Origin: Marinimicrobium agarilyticum DSM 16975
GTDB taxonomy: Bacteria > Pseudomonadota > Gammaproteobacteria > Pseudomonadales > Cellvibrionaceae
NCBI RefSeq assembly: GCF_000423345.1
Contig: NZ_KE384008.1
Coordinates: 376,857 to 440,856, forward strand
Direction: 5' to 3'
DNA: 64,000 nucleotides
Shown: piece after piece, positions 1 to 9,008 of the stretch
Numbering within the stretch: the stretch's first letter is position 1
Layout: every line of letters begins with the position of its first letter
Program-made: the position numbers and the translations under genes
The notes under the pieces: generated by a model
Seen by the model: only the letters and a program-made list of their open reading frames with translations
Databases searched by the model: none
Told to the model about the DNA's origin: nothing

Positions 1-2126
1 CCGAAAGCGTTCGCGGGATAGGAGCCGACAGGGGCGCTTTTACTGAAAAACAGACCGGCGTATTCGCTGTTGCAGCCACGACGGCAGTTGGCTAATCCTT
101 CCGCGTCCGTGCCGGCCTCACCCCACCAGAAAGTGGTTTGCGTCCCGGCACGCGCGGCGTACTCCCATTCGGACTCGCTCGGTAAGCGGTAGCGCTTTCC
201 GGTGACGTCGCTCAGCCATTGCACGTAGGCCTGCGCTTCGTTCCAACTGACGTTGATCACCGGCCGGTTGTCCCGCCCCCAGTTATTGTCATCGGGCAGA
301 GCGTGCCCGGTGGCTTCGACGAATTTGGTAAAATCCGCGAAGGTGATTTCGAATCGGCTGATTGCAAAGGCGGTGGGAATGCGGATGGAGCGTTCCGGCA
401 TGCTGCGACTGTCCAGTTTGCTGCCCATGGTGTAGCGCCCGGCGGGCACGATGATCATTTCAGGACCCTGGCCGCCGCTGCTCAGCTCGTTAAAAAAATT
501 CGCGCCGGCCACCGGTGTTTTGCGAAGACGCACGTCGAGCTTAACGGCCTCGTCTTCTATTTCAATCCATTGGGTCTCCGTGTCGTAGCCATCGTAACTG
601 GTTTCAATGTGGTAGCGGCCCGGTAATAGCGGAATACCCGGGTAGTACCGCTCCACAATATTGAGGATACGCACGCGGGCGTTCTCAGGCACGGGTTCGA
701 CCCGGAGTTCGTAGCGCGGTGGCGCGGCCGTGGGTGTCTCGGTGCTGGGCTCGTCAGTGGGCAGCCCGACAGAGGTCATCGGGAGCTGTGTATTTTCGGT
801 CTCCGTCGTCGGCTCCAGCTTAAGCACCAGTGGCGTGGTGGGCACCGCGCTTGCCCGGCTCGACGGCGCGGGGCGGGAAGGTTGAGCGACGGACGGAACC
901 AGCAAATTGGCGGTGGCCATGGCTGTGTCCGCGACCGGGGCGGGCAGGAACCGTTCGCCGGGCAGCTCCCATTGACTCAGTGCCAGGCTGAACGCGCCCC
1001 AGATGATCAATACCATCAACCCCAATGTCAGCGCCCGGGAGATCAGCCGACCCCGGCTGAAGGAGTGGTAATGCGCGGCCTGCTGCACTTGGGTGGACAC
1101 CACGGTGGTGTGTTCCCGGGCTTTGGGCATAGGGCCCTTGATTTCCGTGACCCGAATTCTCGGGTGGCGGTACAACCCCCGCCGTGGAGTCCAGCGCAGG
1201 GAGAAGACAGCGTTCCCATAGCTTCTCAGTTGCTCCTGTAGCGCACCGATGCTGGTGGACAGCAGGGCACGAACCAGAGACAGCAGCTGCACCCGGGTGG
1301 AATGGGCGCTGGTGATGTAGGTCTGGGGTAACCCGGCGGGACCCTCGAGGTTGTCGATGGCCGTTATCAGGTCCCGGCCGCGTTGAAAACGGTTGTCCGG
1401 CTCCTTGGCGAGCAGATGGTTCAGGATTTTCTGGTAAGCCTGGTACTGGGGCGGCAGTTTGGGGATGGGGGCGGTCAGATGCTTGATGGCAATGGCGACG
1501 GCTTCGTCCGCCTGGTAGGGCACCTGTCCGGTGAGCATTTCAAAGAACACCACCCCAAGGCTGTAGATGTCTGCCCGCCCGTCCACGGGTTTGCCTCGCG
1601 TCTGCTCGGGGCTCATGTAGTGGGGCGTGCCTACGACGGTTCCGGCGTTGGTCATGCGCGAGGCGCTGCTGACCGTTTTGGCTACGCCGAAGTCAGACAG
1701 AACCGCTGAGTTGTCCTCCCGAAACAGAATGTTTTCCGGTTTGATGTCCCGGTGGATGTAACCTTTCTCATGCGCATGATCCAGAGCGCCGGCGATTTCC
1801 CGGGTGATTCGCAGCACTTCCTGAGTGCTCAGGCCCGTGGCCATTTTCTCGTGAATGGACCCGCCGGAGAGGTAGTCCATGGCGATGTAGTTCAGGTTCT
1901 TGTAGCGACCGATGTCGTAGATGGAGACGATGTTCGGGTGAGACAGCTGCCCGACGATATTGGCCTCGCGCTGGAAACGTTCGCTGAACACCGGGTCGCC
2001 GTTGAGCGCCGGCGACATCACCTTCAGGGCAACTTCGCGTCCGACACTCAACTGAATCGCCAGATAGACGCTCGACATGCCTCCCTGGTTGATTTTGCGA
2101 ATGATCCGGTAGCCGGGAATATGCAT
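1..2126 (-). CDS. Ser/Thr protein kinase fused to a formylglycine-enzyme-type domain (3' end cut by window edge)
   Basis: About 708 codons are visible, without a stop. The N-terminal Hanks-type kinase (roughly residues 5-265) shows the ATP-binding lysine in EVALKVM, the catalytic loop HRDIKPEN near residue 125 and DFGVAKT. One membrane segment follows near residues 360-385. The outer part carries a Pro/Thr-rich stretch, a PEGA-like module (about 470-525) and an FGE-sulfatase/SUMF1-type domain from about 550 with the typical RLPSESEWEYAARAG. The topology predicted is a cytoplasmic kinase with a periplasmic sensor or binding end. The start ATG shares one base with the stop of the upstream PP2C phosphatase (TGATG), so the two are translationally coupled. 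The pair recalls PpkA/PppA of type VI secretion, but no secretion gene is visible here. Kinase function is sure; its signal and targets are unknown. Confidence 0.9.
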   Translation of the reverse strand, partial: MHIPGYRIIRKINQGGMSSVYLAIQLSVGREVALKVMSPALNGDPVFSERFQREANIVGQLSHPNIVSIYDIGRYKNLNYIAMDYLSGGSIHEKMATGLSTQEVLRITREIAGALDHAHEKGYIHRDIKPENILFREDNSAVLSDFGVAKTVSSASRMTNAGTVVGTPHYMSPEQTRGKPVDGRADIYSLGVVFFEMLTGQVPYQADEAVAIAIKHLTAPIPKLPPQYQAYQKILNHLLAKEPDNRFQRGRDLITAIDNLEGPAGLPQTYITSAHSTRVQLLSLVRALLSTSIGALQEQLRSYGNAVFSLRWTPRRGLYRHPRIRVTEIKGPMPKAREHTTVVSTQVQQAAHYHSFSRGRLISRALTLGLMVLIIWGAFSLALSQWELPGERFLPAPVADTAMATANLLVPSVAQPSRPAPSSRASAVPTTPLVLKLEPTTETENTQLPMTSVGLPTDEPSTETPTAAPPRYELRVEPVPENARVRILNIVERYYPGIPLLPGRYHIETSYDGYDTETQWIEIEDEAVKLDVRLRKTPVAGANFFNELSSGGQGPEMIIVPAGRYTMGSKLDSRSMPERSIRIPTAFAISRFEITFADFTKFVEATGHALPDDNNWGRDNRPVINVSWNEAQAYVQWLSDVTGKRYRLPSESEWEYAARAGTQTTFWWGEAGTDAEGLANCRRGCNSEYAGLFFSKSAPVGSYPANAF

Positions 2127-2977
2127 CAGCGGGCCACCCAGTAGAGCACGAGTGCCAGAGAGAGCAGGGCGGCGCCGTACAGGGTGAGGTCCGGACCCCG
2201 CTTGCCGGTGATATGAGGCACCCATTGCCAGAGTGTGGTCCAGCGGGAGCGTCTGTTCAGGGGCGACTGGACCAACTGAAGGGTGATGTTGTCCCGCCCG
2301 CCGGCGTCCAGCGCCGCGCGCATCAACTTGTTCACCGCGGCGCGGGGGTGGCGACTGCGGTAGAGCAGTCGCGCCAGGTCTTCATCGTCCAACTCATCGG
2401 TCAAACCGTCGCTGCACAACAGAATCCATTGGTCCCGCTGCCACTGGCCGCGCACCGAATCCACTTTGACGTTCTGCAGTTCGTGGGAGCCGAGACACTG
2501 GGTAATGATGTTCTTGTCCGGATGCCGCTCCACTTCGTCCTCGCCGATGGCACCGGAGGCGAGCAGCATCTGTACGTAGGAGTGATCGGTGGTCAGCCGT
2601 TCCAGTCGGCCGCCGTCGTCGGTGTGGGTCCACAGGTAGGCGCGGCTGTCCCCGACCCAGGCGACTTCGTATTCGTCTCCCTCGCTGTGCAGGGCCACGA
2701 TGGTGGAGCCCATGCCGGGGGCGCCCTTGCCCCGGGCGGCGGCTTCCAGTACCGCCCGGTGAGAGGATTGAATGGCCTGGGTCAGGTTCTTGTTACGTTC
2801 ATCCAACAGGGTGTCGCGAACAATGGCACTGGCCACCTCCCCGGCGTCGTGGCCACCCATGCCATCGGCCACCAGCCACAGTCCGCGTTCGGGCAGACTG
2901 AGGAAAGTGTCCTCGTTGTTTTCGCGCTTATGTCCCGCATTGGTCGCCGCGCTGTAAGCCAGGGTGGAATAGGGCAT
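2126..2977 (-). CDS. PP2C-family Ser/Thr protein phosphatase, C-terminally membrane anchored
   Basis: 283 residues. It is a metal-dependent phosphatase expected to reverse the phosphorylation made by the kinase encoded directly downstream. The PP2C metal-binding motifs are present in order: NEDTF near residue 21, VADGMGGHDAGE near 36, WVGDSRAYL near 107, SDGLTDE near 188 and GGRDNITL near 227. The last 20 residues form a hydrophobic helix, which would place the enzyme at the inner membrane beside the membrane kinase. The stop overlaps the kinase start by one base. Bacterial PP2C enzymes are usually about 240-260 residues, so the extra length is the tail anchor. Specific substrates cannot be read from sequence. 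Confidence 0.93.
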   Translation of the reverse strand: MPYSTLAYSAATNAGHKRENNEDTFLSLPERGLWLVADGMGGHDAGEVASAIVRDTLLDERNKNLTQAIQSSHRAVLEAAARGKGAPGMGSTIVALHSEGDEYEVAWVGDSRAYLWTHTDDGGRLERLTTDHSYVQMLLASGAIGEDEVERHPDKNIITQCLGSHELQNVKVDSVRGQWQRDQWILLCSDGLTDELDDEDLARLLYRSRHPRAAVNKLMRAALDAGGRDNITLQLVQSPLNRRSRWTTLWQWVPHITGKRGPDLTLYGAALLSLALVLYWVAR

Positions 2978-3070
2978 AGTAAATCCGTTGTGCCTGTCGT
3001 CGGGTGCCCGGGAATGCTAAAACACTTTGCCGCCGAAAACTACATACTGGGTCTCGGCCCGGGTGTCGGA

Positions 3071-6007
3071 TTACAACTCCCTGATGTCCAGACCCAGAGA
3101 CTCCAGCACCTTGCGTTCACCACTATGGCTGACCACGGCGGTGCTGGCGCGTTCCGGTCTCAGGTAATCATTGGCCACCCGCTGGATATCCGCAAGTGTG
3201 ACGCCCAAAACCCGGTTGCGGAAGGTTTCGCGCTTTTTCCGGGTGCGCCCGAACAGCTCGGCCTGGTAGGTCTGACGCGCTTCGCCAGCCGGCGAGGCCG
3301 GTTTGTCCAGGCTGCTCATCACGCCCAGAATGGCTTCCTCCAATGGCTGCCACTCGTGCTCGCTGGAGAGCAGCCAGTCCACGGCGGCCTCGAAGTCTTT
3401 GAGAGTGTCGGCCAGGCGTGGGTCCCGGTAGGAGAAGAACCGAAACGCCGCAATGTTGTTTTCCTGACTGGCACCGCCGCCATAGGCGCCGCCCTGTTCG
3501 CGAATGGTCCGGTGCAGATAACCGTTGCGCAGGAAGCCGGCAAGGACGGTCAGTGCGGCCGCATCCGGGTGCTCCGAGGGTACGGTGGGATAGGCCTGGG
3601 CACAGAAGTTGACCTGGGTGTTGGTGAGCCAGCCCTCGCGCACGGTTTCCTGGACGGCGGCCAGCCCGAAGGCCTGAAAGTCGGGCCCGGCCGGCTCGGC
3701 GGGCCAGTGGTGCTGAAGCGTCTCGCGCAGTGGGTCCAGCTCGTGGGGCTCGCCCACCAAAAGAAACTCTCGCGGTGCCGCCTGAATACGCGCGTGCAGG
3801 TTGCCCAGGCGTGCGGCGTAGGCTTTGAGGGCCTCGGGATCTTTCAGCTCTTGGTCCAACCGTTTGAGGTGAGCAATGCCCTCCAGCCCGCCGAGTCTGT
3901 GGGTCAACCGGGCCGAGGGCGCCATGCCGGCGCCGGCCGCGAGCATGGCCAGGCTGTGGCCACTGCCGGTAATGCTCTGTTCTCGCCGCGCCCGCATCTG
4001 GGAGACCAACTCCTTCAGGCGGTTGAGTTCGTCAAAGCGGGGTTCGGTCAAGGTCGCGCGCAGCAGCTCGTTCATGGCGCCGGTGTTACGGTTGAGCGCC
4101 TTGCTGCCCAGAGAGAAGTAGGCATCGATGTTCTGTACGTCATCGGTCGCGCCCCGCACCGTGGCCGATGCGGTGATTCCCCCAACGGCGCTGGCCTGCC
4201 AGCGCTGGGCTTCGAGATAATCCCGCCCGTCGATGCCGACCTCGGTGAGAGCGTTGCAGTACAGCGGCAGCAGAGGCTGTTCCTCTTCATCGAGAGCGGG
4301 CAACTTGCATGTGATCTGCTGGTACACCAGGCCGTTGGTGCCGGCACCGTAGCGGCGCAGGGGCGCGCTGGCGGGGTTGCGATCATCGAGCGGTTCGCGG
4401 CTGCCTTCGACATAGCTCATGGTCTTGGGAATATCATCCAGCCCCACTTTGGGTAAAATGCTGTCGTCGTCCTTCGCTTCTTGGCGTTCCTGGAGGGCTT
4501 TGGCCCGCTCGACAATGCGTTGGCGATCGTCGTCGGTCAGTTGGCTTTCAATGGTTCTCAGGCGCTGTTGTTCGGCCTCCTGGGCGTGTTTGCTGAACAG
4601 ACTGTCGGGGCGCAGGGTCAGGCGCAGGCGGTGGGGGTTCTCCAGCAGCCACTGCCGCACCAGGCGTGGGATGAAGTCCGGATCCTTGACCTTTTCGCGA
4701 AGTTTGACCAGAGCGGTGTCCAGATCGAGCAGGGCGATGGGGTCGGCCCGGTGCGTGGCGGCGGGCAGGCAATTCATGATCAGTTGCAGGCCGTAGGGGA
4801 AACCGTCACCACCGACTTCGCGTTGCTGCAGCTCCAACTGGTGCAAGGCGCTGTCCAGAAGTTCCTGCGGGACGCCTTCGTCGGCTACTTTCTGAAGGGT
4901 GTCCAGAATCAGTTTTTCGACGGCGGGAACACTCTCCAACTGACAGCCTTCCAGGCCGCAGCCAAAAGCCAGCTCGTACTGGGAATCGTCCATCCCGCAC
5001 AGGGGCGAGGGGGCTTGACCGAGTTCGGAGGTTTCAAGGGCGTGCAGCAGGGGGGAGGCGCTGTTGTCCAGCAGCACGGAGGTCAGCAACTGGGTTTCCA
5101 GGGTCTGGTCCAGGTCGGTGATGTTGCCCAGCAGCCAGCCCATGACCACGTGGGTTTTGTGGCTCGGGTCTTCCCCTTCTTCCAGGGCGTAGGCTTCTTC
5201 CACCCGAATGGGCGCGTGGTAGCGCTTCTCTTCGCCCACGGCGATCACTTCATCCAGTCGCTCGAAGCGGTGCAGGGCCTTTTCTTCAAAGGTGCGTTGG
5301 TGCTCAACCGCGGGGATGTCGCCGTAGGTCATGAAGATGGCGTTGCTCGGATGGTAGTGCGTCCGATAGAAATCCAGAAGCTGCTCGTAGGTGAGATCCG
5401 GAATATGCTCCGGGTCCCCACCGCTGTTGTGGTGGTAGGTCGTGGTCGGGTAAAGGTACCGGCACAGGGACTGCCACAGTTGCGCCGGAACCGAACTCAT
5501 GGCCCCTTTCATTTCATTGAACACCACCCCCTTGTAGGTCAGGGGCGATTGGGGGTTGTCCGGTTCCTTGAACTCCAGGCGGTGACCTTCCTGGGCGAAG
5601 TCCAGCTCATCGAGCTTTGAGAAGAACACCGCATCGAGGTAAACGTCCAGCAGGTTGTCGAAGTCCTTGCGGTTCTGGCTGGCGAAAGGGTAGGCGGTCC
5701 AGTCCGGGCTGGTGAAGGCGTTCATGAAGGTGTTGAGAGAACGCCGGATCATCATGAAAAACGGGTCGCGCACCGGGTACTTTTCGCTGCCGCACAGTGC
5801 GGTGTGCTCCAGTATATGGGCCACCCCACGGGAGTCTTCGGGCACGGTACGCAGCGCCACCAGGAACACATTTTCCGGGTTGTCGCTGGCCAGATGAATG
5901 TGTTGGGCGCCGGTTTTCTTATGGCGATACTCTTCTACCCGCAGGTTCAGGGCGTCAATGGTCTGGTTGCGCAAATGCTCGAAGGCGGGATGGCTTTGGT
6001 CGCTCAT
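3071..6007 (-). CDS. M16C insulinase-family metallopeptidase (PreP/Cym1-like)
   Basis: 978 residues, the usual length of the presequence-protease branch of M16 peptidases, which are clamshell zinc enzymes that degrade free peptides. The inverted zinc motif HILEH is at residues 64-68, and the third-ligand region NEMKGAMSS lies about 80 residues further on. The C-terminal half carries the second, inactive M16-like module. I chose the ATG at 6007 (MSDQSHPAF): the frame stays open 51 codons upstream, but that extension is low in complexity and not family-like. There is no signal peptide, so the protein is probably cytoplasmic. It stands apart from the phosphatase (93 bases) and from the next gene upstream (85 bases). 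Confidence 0.92.
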   Translation of the reverse strand: MSDQSHPAFEHLRNQTIDALNLRVEEYRHKKTGAQHIHLASDNPENVFLVALRTVPEDSRGVAHILEHTALCGSEKYPVRDPFFMMIRRSLNTFMNAFTSPDWTAYPFASQNRKDFDNLLDVYLDAVFFSKLDELDFAQEGHRLEFKEPDNPQSPLTYKGVVFNEMKGAMSSVPAQLWQSLCRYLYPTTTYHHNSGGDPEHIPDLTYEQLLDFYRTHYHPSNAIFMTYGDIPAVEHQRTFEEKALHRFERLDEVIAVGEEKRYHAPIRVEEAYALEEGEDPSHKTHVVMGWLLGNITDLDQTLETQLLTSVLLDNSASPLLHALETSELGQAPSPLCGMDDSQYELAFGCGLEGCQLESVPAVEKLILDTLQKVADEGVPQELLDSALHQLELQQREVGGDGFPYGLQLIMNCLPAATHRADPIALLDLDTALVKLREKVKDPDFIPRLVRQWLLENPHRLRLTLRPDSLFSKHAQEAEQQRLRTIESQLTDDDRQRIVERAKALQERQEAKDDDSILPKVGLDDIPKTMSYVEGSREPLDDRNPASAPLRRYGAGTNGLVYQQITCKLPALDEEEQPLLPLYCNALTEVGIDGRDYLEAQRWQASAVGGITASATVRGATDDVQNIDAYFSLGSKALNRNTGAMNELLRATLTEPRFDELNRLKELVSQMRARREQSITGSGHSLAMLAAGAGMAPSARLTHRLGGLEGIAHLKRLDQELKDPEALKAYAARLGNLHARIQAAPREFLLVGEPHELDPLRETLQHHWPAEPAGPDFQAFGLAAVQETVREGWLTNTQVNFCAQAYPTVPSEHPDAAALTVLAGFLRNGYLHRTIREQGGAYGGGASQENNIAAFRFFSYRDPRLADTLKDFEAAVDWLLSSEHEWQPLEEAILGVMSSLDKPASPAGEARQTYQAELFGRTRKKRETFRNRVLGVTLADIQRVANDYLRPERASTAVVSHSGERKVLESLGLDIREL

Positions 6008-6092
6008 AGAAATCTCAGTACCTGTTTCGTTGTTCGTTTCGGTTTCGCGAATTTCAGTGGTCTTGCATTGTGTCGCTGTTTGGTGAGGGGGC

Positions 6093-6683
6093 TCACGGCT
6101 GGCTCGGCCGGAACGCCAGATGCTGCTCGTTAAAGCCGTCAAAGGCCTCCAGCAAGGCACTATACGCTACGCGCCCGCCCTCCAGGTGCGCCAGAGCGTA
6201 ACAGCTCGCTTCCAGCGTGGAAAGTTGCCCCGGCTTGCGGGCCCGGCGAATCCGATAGCGCGAGGCGGGGGTATCGGTCAGCGCCAGTCGGGGCAGCCTC
6301 TGGAGTAACGGATTCAGGTAGAGCATCTTCCGGCTTTTGCGCCAGGTGCCATCCAACACAATCAACTGCCATTGCCTGGGGGCCGTCGCCGATTCAGTGT
6401 CGAGCCCGGGAGCGGGCAGATCGTCGGTGTCGGGGTACAGCAGTAGCGGTTGCCGGTTCGGGTCGAGCAGGGCCTGCAGCTCGTGCTCCGGCCACTGTTC
6501 CCCCACGTGGGTTTCGCACCGGGCGAGACTCAGGGACAACAGGCCCGCGCTGTTTTTGGCCTGTGAGACCTCGGAGGGGTGTTGCAGAATGAGCAGCGCC
6601 GCTTCGTTCGGGGTGGGTCGAATCCACTGGCACAGACAGGCTCTCACCGGCCGTTGGCAACGGGGGCAGAGGGCACGACTCAT
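6093..6683 (-). CDS. DTW-domain tRNA-uridine aminocarboxypropyltransferase (TapT/YfiP-like)
   Basis: 196 residues. Enzymes of this family transfer the 3-amino-3-carboxypropyl group of S-adenosylmethionine to uridine 47 in the tRNA variable loop (acp3U). The sequence starts with a zinc-ribbon-like cluster (CPRCQRPVRACLCQW). It carries the family core VLDGTWRKSRKM near residue 110 and a basic segment (RYRIRRARKPGQLST) ahead of the C-terminal SALLEAFDGFNE. The ATG at 6683 overlaps the stop of the upstream GIY-YIG gene (ATGA), so the two are co-translated. A longer open frame exists upstream but only reads across the GIY-YIG gene in another frame. Confidence 0.88.
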   Translation of the reverse strand: MSRALCPRCQRPVRACLCQWIRPTPNEAALLILQHPSEVSQAKNSAGLLSLSLARCETHVGEQWPEHELQALLDPNRQPLLLYPDTDDLPAPGLDTESATAPRQWQLIVLDGTWRKSRKMLYLNPLLQRLPRLALTDTPASRYRIRRARKPGQLSTLEASCYALAHLEGGRVAYSALLEAFDGFNEQHLAFRPSQP

Positions 6684-6970
6684 GGCGTGGTCTCGTCCGG
6701 TGTTTTGGGGGCCGGTGCGGTGGCAATCAACTGCTCCTTCGCCCGACGGCTCAGTTGTTTGATGGCGTACTCTCGCCGGCTGGCGCTGCTCCGGTCCGGG
6801 TGGGACTCCAGGTAACACAGTTGCTCCGGGCGCCGTCCGCGAAAATAACGGGCGCCCCTGGGCCCTTGGGTGTGCTCGCGCCACCGGCGTTCGATATCGG
6901 TGGTGATGCCGGTATAGAACCGACCGTCATCCCCCAGAATGATATAAACCTGCCAAGGGTCGGCCATCAA
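6680..6970 (-). CDS. GIY-YIG nuclease-superfamily small protein (YhbQ/UPF0213-like)
   Basis: 96 residues, a single compact GIY-YIG domain. The motif appears as VYIILGDDGRFYTGIT near residues 8-23, followed by the conserved arginine helix DIERRWREHTQG and LCYLESHPDRSSASRREYAIK, which supplies the family glutamate. Small proteins of this type (YhbQ) bind or nick nucleic acid, but their physiological role is poorly settled. An alternative ATG lies one codon in. The gene begins 14 bases after the batD stop on the same strand and overlaps the DTW gene, so it could be read from the bat operon transcript. Confidence 0.85.
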   Translation of the reverse strand: MMADPWQVYIILGDDGRFYTGITTDIERRWREHTQGPRGARYFRGRRPEQLCYLESHPDRSSASRREYAIKQLSRRAKEQLIATAPAPKTPDETTP

Positions 6971-6983
6971 CGACTCCGGCCCA

Positions 6984-8693
6984 TTATTGATCGCGGTAAA
7001 GGGGTTGTAGCCCTGCGTCCGGTCGACGCTTTTGCCGATGACCGGCCCGGCTTTGATTCAGCGCCTTTACCAGGGCATCGGCATCGAAATCCGTAGTCGC
7101 GGTGTCGCGGAAGAGCAGGGCGTCCAGCTCCTGAATGCGAGCCCGGGCCACATCGTCCTCCAGCCGCTCGGCCAGATCGGTGAGACCGCGCGGAGGCACC
7201 TCCGGCCAGACGGCTGCTCCCCAGTCCAGTAACGCGCGACGCAATGCATGCAGGTCGTTGCCTGCCGCCGCCCGTTTGACCGACTGCCAGGCTCGACCGC
7301 GCGCGATCCGCGCCTGATCCCGCTCCTGCTGGTCCAGGGTTTCCCACGCGGCCAACTGGCGCTTGAGCTGCCACACGGTCAACGCAAACCAGCTGCAAAG
7401 GCACAGCAGCACAAACGCCGCGCCGGCAAACACCCACGTCAACCAGTCGGGGCCTGCGGGCGCCGGGGGCGGTGCACTGACAGGTTGAGTGGCTGAGCCT
7501 TCCTGTGGGTTTGAGGCAGACGCCTGGGGGGAGGGTGCCGCCCCGGGGATGGCCGTAACCTGAATCGTGGTGGCGGGCAGCGTGGCGGTTTTCAACGTAT
7601 CCTCCTCGGTATCCCACCACTGGAGCCTCACTGGGGGCAGATCAATACGACCGCTTTGATTGGGCACCATCGCCACCGTCAGCGTACTGGTCCCATGAAC
7701 ACCCTGCTGATCAATCTGCTCCTCAGTCTGAGGGCGGTCTGGATAGAAGGTGACGCCGGGGGTGTTCTCCAATACCAGACTGGGCAACTGAGCGGCGGTG
7801 AGCCCTTCGGCCTCCAGCGTAATACGACGAGTCACCGGTTCGCCCTGGCGCAACGTTTGCGGGTCGGCGCTCCAGTGCTGAGAAAGCTCAACGTTCTTCG
7901 CAGGCAGCCAGGTGTCCCCGGAAAACGAGTCAGGAATCGGCTCGACGGTAATCGTCGTCTCCTCAGAGCGAACCCGGCGGCGCGTACTGCGCCCCCAAAA
8001 ATCTCGCTGGCCACGACTCACCGCCAGATCGTAAACCACCGGCGGAATCACCAGCTCGCCGCTGCTCTGGGGGAAAAGCGCGAAAGTACTTTCCAGAACA
8101 ATGTGTTTGCGTCCGTCAATCTCGGTAATGTAATTCTCCTCATTCACCGCCTTGACCACCGCATCACCCAGCTCCAGGGGTTGAAGCTCCGCCCCGTCCA
8201 GATTCACCCGGCTATACAACTTGACCGTGAGCAACACCTGCTCCTGCACATGCACCCGCTCCTTGTTGACTTCCGTTTCCATAAAAATATCCTGCCCCGA
8301 TCCATCTGGCGATTGCTGCGGCTCCTGCACCGTCACCTCAATTGGCTCGGTCACCATCCCGTCCAACTCCAACCCGGGAATCACCAGCAACCCCGTCCGC
8401 TTGGGCGCCAGGGTCAAACGCCACTCCGTCAGCCCCTGCATATCCCCATTCACAATCCGCATCTGATGACTGCGCTGATTCCCCAAAATATCGAAATTCT
8501 CCCGCAACGACTCAAAGTCCGGCCCTCCGGAGACATTTCGTCCACTTTGCCGCACCGTCAGCGTCAAGGTGTCGTTAATACTCACCGTCCGCCGATCCAC
8601 CTCAGCCTCCAGCTCCTGAGCGTGCGCTACGCCACTGCTCAGAAACAGCGCCAACAGAAACAAACGTGTCAGATTCTTCAAAGTGCTCGTCAT
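6984..8693 (-). CDS. batD: BatD-like protein (oxygen-tolerance family)
   Basis: About 569 residues. The ATG at 8693 gives a clear signal peptide (MTSTLKNLTRLFLLALFL, cleaved after AHA). A TTG six codons upstream is possible but less likely. The periplasmic part is a run of beta-sandwich segments typical of BatD. One transmembrane helix lies near residue 420 (DWLTWVFAGAAFVLLCLC), and a cytoplasmic helical tail follows. BatD is the membrane partner of the MoxR/VWA (Bat) complex, linked in other bacteria to envelope stress and oxygen tolerance. It is the last bat gene and is separated from batB/C by 315 bases holding a repeat element, so it may have its own transcription start. Confidence 0.88.
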   Translation of the reverse strand: MTSTLKNLTRLFLLALFLSSGVAHAQELEAEVDRRTVSINDTLTLTVRQSGRNVSGGPDFESLRENFDILGNQRSHQMRIVNGDMQGLTEWRLTLAPKRTGLLVIPGLELDGMVTEPIEVTVQEPQQSPDGSGQDIFMETEVNKERVHVQEQVLLTVKLYSRVNLDGAELQPLELGDAVVKAVNEENYITEIDGRKHIVLESTFALFPQSSGELVIPPVVYDLAVSRGQRDFWGRSTRRRVRSEETTITVEPIPDSFSGDTWLPAKNVELSQHWSADPQTLRQGEPVTRRITLEAEGLTAAQLPSLVLENTPGVTFYPDRPQTEEQIDQQGVHGTSTLTVAMVPNQSGRIDLPPVRLQWWDTEEDTLKTATLPATTIQVTAIPGAAPSPQASASNPQEGSATQPVSAPPPAPAGPDWLTWVFAGAAFVLLCLCSWFALTVWQLKRQLAAWETLDQQERDQARIARGRAWQSVKRAAAGNDLHALRRALLDWGAAVWPEVPPRGLTDLAERLEDDVARARIQELDALLFRDTATTDFDADALVKALNQSRAGHRQKRRPDAGLQPLYRDQ

Positions 8694-8761
8694 AATCGAG
8701 TTGCCATCCAAAATCTAAATGTGATGTCGTTATCTGGAGTACCGGACCTTCAGCGTGGCAC

Positions 8762-8926
8762 TGAGGCTCGCCGCCAGGTATATCCCTCGGAGACTCTCTG
8801 ACGCCTACATGGATGTAGGTGCTAGAGCGACGCAGGAGCCAAAGCCGCGGCATGGATGCCGATGAGAAGCCCCCATGGATGGGTTTACGGCGGGTCTCCG
8901 AAGGGGATACCTGCCGGTGAGCCGGA
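8762..8926. repeat. Palindromic extragenic repeat with three CATGGATG hairpins inside a long inverted repeat
   Basis: The 315 bases between batB/C and batD contain no gene. Imperfect inverted arms lie at about 8764-8796 and 8892-8923; the shared core reads GCCAGGTAT...TCGGAGAC, with about four-fifths of positions matching. Between them sit three successive small palindromes, each centred on CATGGATG: CTACATGGATGTAG at about 8805-8818, GGCATGGATGCC at about 8849-8860 and CCCATGGATGGG at about 8872-8883. A relative with the same core lies at 40833-40851. The layout resembles REP/MITE-type interspersed elements. I see no transposase. Confidence 0.7.
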
Positions 8927-9008
8927 CCCAAATGTTCGCTCTGATGTTCTTGCGGCGGAGCGCCGAGGGAAGTATCGGCCTCGGCCGGACCATGAAAAGA
9001 CGACGGCG

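Noticed and set aside
1-2977. Assignment of the kinase/phosphatase pair to a type VI secretion system
   Set aside because: No tss gene is visible; the pair alone is not enough.
2213-4456. A 747-codon plus-strand open frame, and a similar 379-codon one at 4481-5620
   Set aside because: Both lie antisense to the PP2C phosphatase and M16 peptidase, whose motifs are unmistakable. Their translations lack domains and are typical GC-rich shadow frames.
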